Shown here: piece by piece, positions 56,269 through 57,209 of the stretch
Layout: each line of letters opens with the position of its first letter
How positions within the stretch are numbered: position 1 is the first letter of the stretch
NCBI GenBank assembly: GCA_013138975.1
Contig: WTBR01000039.1
Location: 1 to 57,209 of the forward strand
Length of the DNA: 57,209 nt
From: Bacteroidales bacterium
Lineage (GTDB): Bacteria; Bacteroidota; Bacteroidia; Bacteroidales; UBA12077
Reading direction: 5' to 3'
The notes under the pieces: model-generated
Seen by the model: the letters and a program-made list of their open reading frames with translations, nothing else
What the model was told of the DNA's origin: nothing
Database searches by the model: none
Program-made: the position numbers and the translations under genes

Positions 56269-57209
56269 ATGAAAACCTTATATAAGTTGTTGATATTTAT
56301 GCTATTTATTTTCGTGTCAAATAGTATTTATTCACAAATCACAGTTGTAGATGCTGTTGCGATTGATGGTGATAAAAATGGTGCATATGGAACAGTTGAA
56401 ATAGAATTTTCAATAGCCGTCCACGATGGTGATATTAAAGATCCGGGTGATAGAGATGATTGGGAATTTTCACTTGATCCTGAGTTTGCATCATTTCTTA
56501 CACCTACTGCTTTTAATACAAAAGTAAGTTACATAGCAGTTGATATTGATGGTAATGACGAATTTATACAATTTACTTTTGATACAGAATTTGCTTCAAG
56601 TAATGGGCCAATTTATTTTAGATATACACAAGAGGGTGACGTTGTTTGGGATCAAGCTACTGAAAGTACATCATTTTTATCTGATTTTTCATTATTAAGT
56701 GCATCTGATAATAGTTCCCCGGCAATTAATAATGTCACCTCAAATGCTGCCGGAGTGGGAGTATTAAAACTTGGTGAATCAATTATATTTACAGTTGATA
56801 TTGAGGGTCCATTTGACGAAACTGATATTACTATTTTACCTCCACAGTATAATGGAGGCGATTTAAATTGGGTTACATATGACGGAGGAGATACTTATAC
56901 CGGTACATATATTGTGGCAGAAGGTCATTCAGATAGATTAACAGCTTGGCCATTAATAGATATTAACGCTGTTGATATATATGGCAATATTAGCGATTCT
57001 CTTGATGTTACTAATATTGAAAAAACAATCGATGCCAATACACCGGGAATTAGCTCAGTTACTGTAGTTGAAAGTTTAGGATCAATTTTACTTGTTGATT
57101 CAATAATAGAATTTACAGTAACACTATCTACAGCTGCTGAAACAGGATTAACAGTTTCTCCATCAACATATAATGGACGAGCACTTAACTGGGCAACACT
57201 GGATGCCGG
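56269..57209 (+). CDS. Secreted Ig-like repeat protein, 3' end outside window
   Basis: From the ATG at 56269 the frame is open to the window end (about 313 codons). A signal peptide (1-24, FVSNSIYSQ) precedes strand-rich, Asp/Thr-rich domains resembling bacterial Ig-like or cadherin-like repeats: SIAVHDGDIKDPG, then AAGVGVLKLGESIIFTVDIE and SLGSILLVDSIIEFTVTLST as similar starts of two repeats. Such proteins often end in a type IX sorting tail, which is not visible here. It follows the lipoprotein gene by 48 bp and continues the operon. Confidence 0.85.
   Translation, partial: MKTLYKLLIFMLFIFVSNSIYSQITVVDAVAIDGDKNGAYGTVEIEFSIAVHDGDIKDPGDRDDWEFSLDPEFASFLTPTAFNTKVSYIAVDIDGNDEFIQFTFDTEFASSNGPIYFRYTQEGDVVWDQATESTSFLSDFSLLSASDNSSPAINNVTSNAAGVGVLKLGESIIFTVDIEGPFDETDITILPPQYNGGDLNWVTYDGGDTYTGTYIVAEGHSDRLTAWPLIDINAVDIYGNISDSLDVTNIEKTIDANTPGISSVTVVESLGSILLVDSIIEFTVTLSTAAETGLTVSPSTYNGRALNWATLDA

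Overview
The window is AT-rich DNA from a member of the Bacteroidetes, most likely a marine or sediment Bacteroidales/Marinilabiliales-type organism. The evidence is a SusC/SusD pair, a type IX secretion (Por) tail on the GH16 enzyme, Bacteroidetes-type -33/-7 promoters (TTG / TAnnTTTG), a one-component beta-propeller/Y_Y_Y regulator, many SPII lipoproteins, and abundant small palindromic repeats. No rRNA or tRNA gene and no CRISPR array was seen.

Layout. 1-3.3 kb: the 5' part of a large secreted protein on the minus strand, then a duplicated DUF493 locus whose first copy is broken by a REPIN-like inverted repeat. 3.3-25.5 kb: a complete beta-1,3-glucan (laminarin) utilisation locus in the order propeller/Y_Y_Y/HTH regulator, SusC, SusD, PKD-containing surface lipoprotein, secreted GH16 laminarinase, GH3, MFS sugar porter, GH158-like lipoprotein, cytoplasmic GH149-type phosphorylase, GH17 lipoprotein, GPH-family symporter. 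Inferred working: GH16 and the PKD protein act outside, SusCD imports oligosaccharides, GH17/GH158/GH3 trim them in the periplasm, two transporters bring products through the inner membrane, and the phosphorylase releases glucose-1-phosphate. An array of GATGTA hexamers spaced 11 bp apart lies just upstream of the predicted susC promoter.

25.5-29.1 kb: aldo/keto reductase, three small secreted unknowns, a SIMPL protein and a secreted ankyrin protein. 29.1-36.7 kb: an accessory island with palindromic elements, a six-cysteine double-glycine peptide (candidate bacteriocin/RiPP), a truncated trypsin-like gene, DUF5675 and a coiled-coil gene, a decayed type I methylation module (hsdM without its N-terminus, frameshifted hsdS, no hsdR), an intact HipBA module with paired operators, and DUF3820. 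37-44 kb: Gate-domain membrane protein, secreted isochorismatase-like hydrolase, bacteriohemerythrin next to a hybrid histidine kinase, a 253-bp hairpin-array element, an SCP2-flavodoxin fusion, and a queuosine-precursor transporter.

44.3-57.2 kb: one long, tightly packed operon: an NTT-like membrane protein with HEAT repeats, a sensor SpoIIE/PP2C phosphatase, a protein with TIR-like segments, a membrane-anchored nSTAND NTPase with a seven-blade WD40 propeller, a small outer-membrane barrel, a propeller lipoprotein and a secreted Ig-like protein cut by the window end. This is the best candidate for an undescribed signalling or conflict system here.

At least four families of short palindromic or inverted-repeat elements are scattered through the window, usually within a few bases of stop codons. 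Two appear to supply the stop codon itself.
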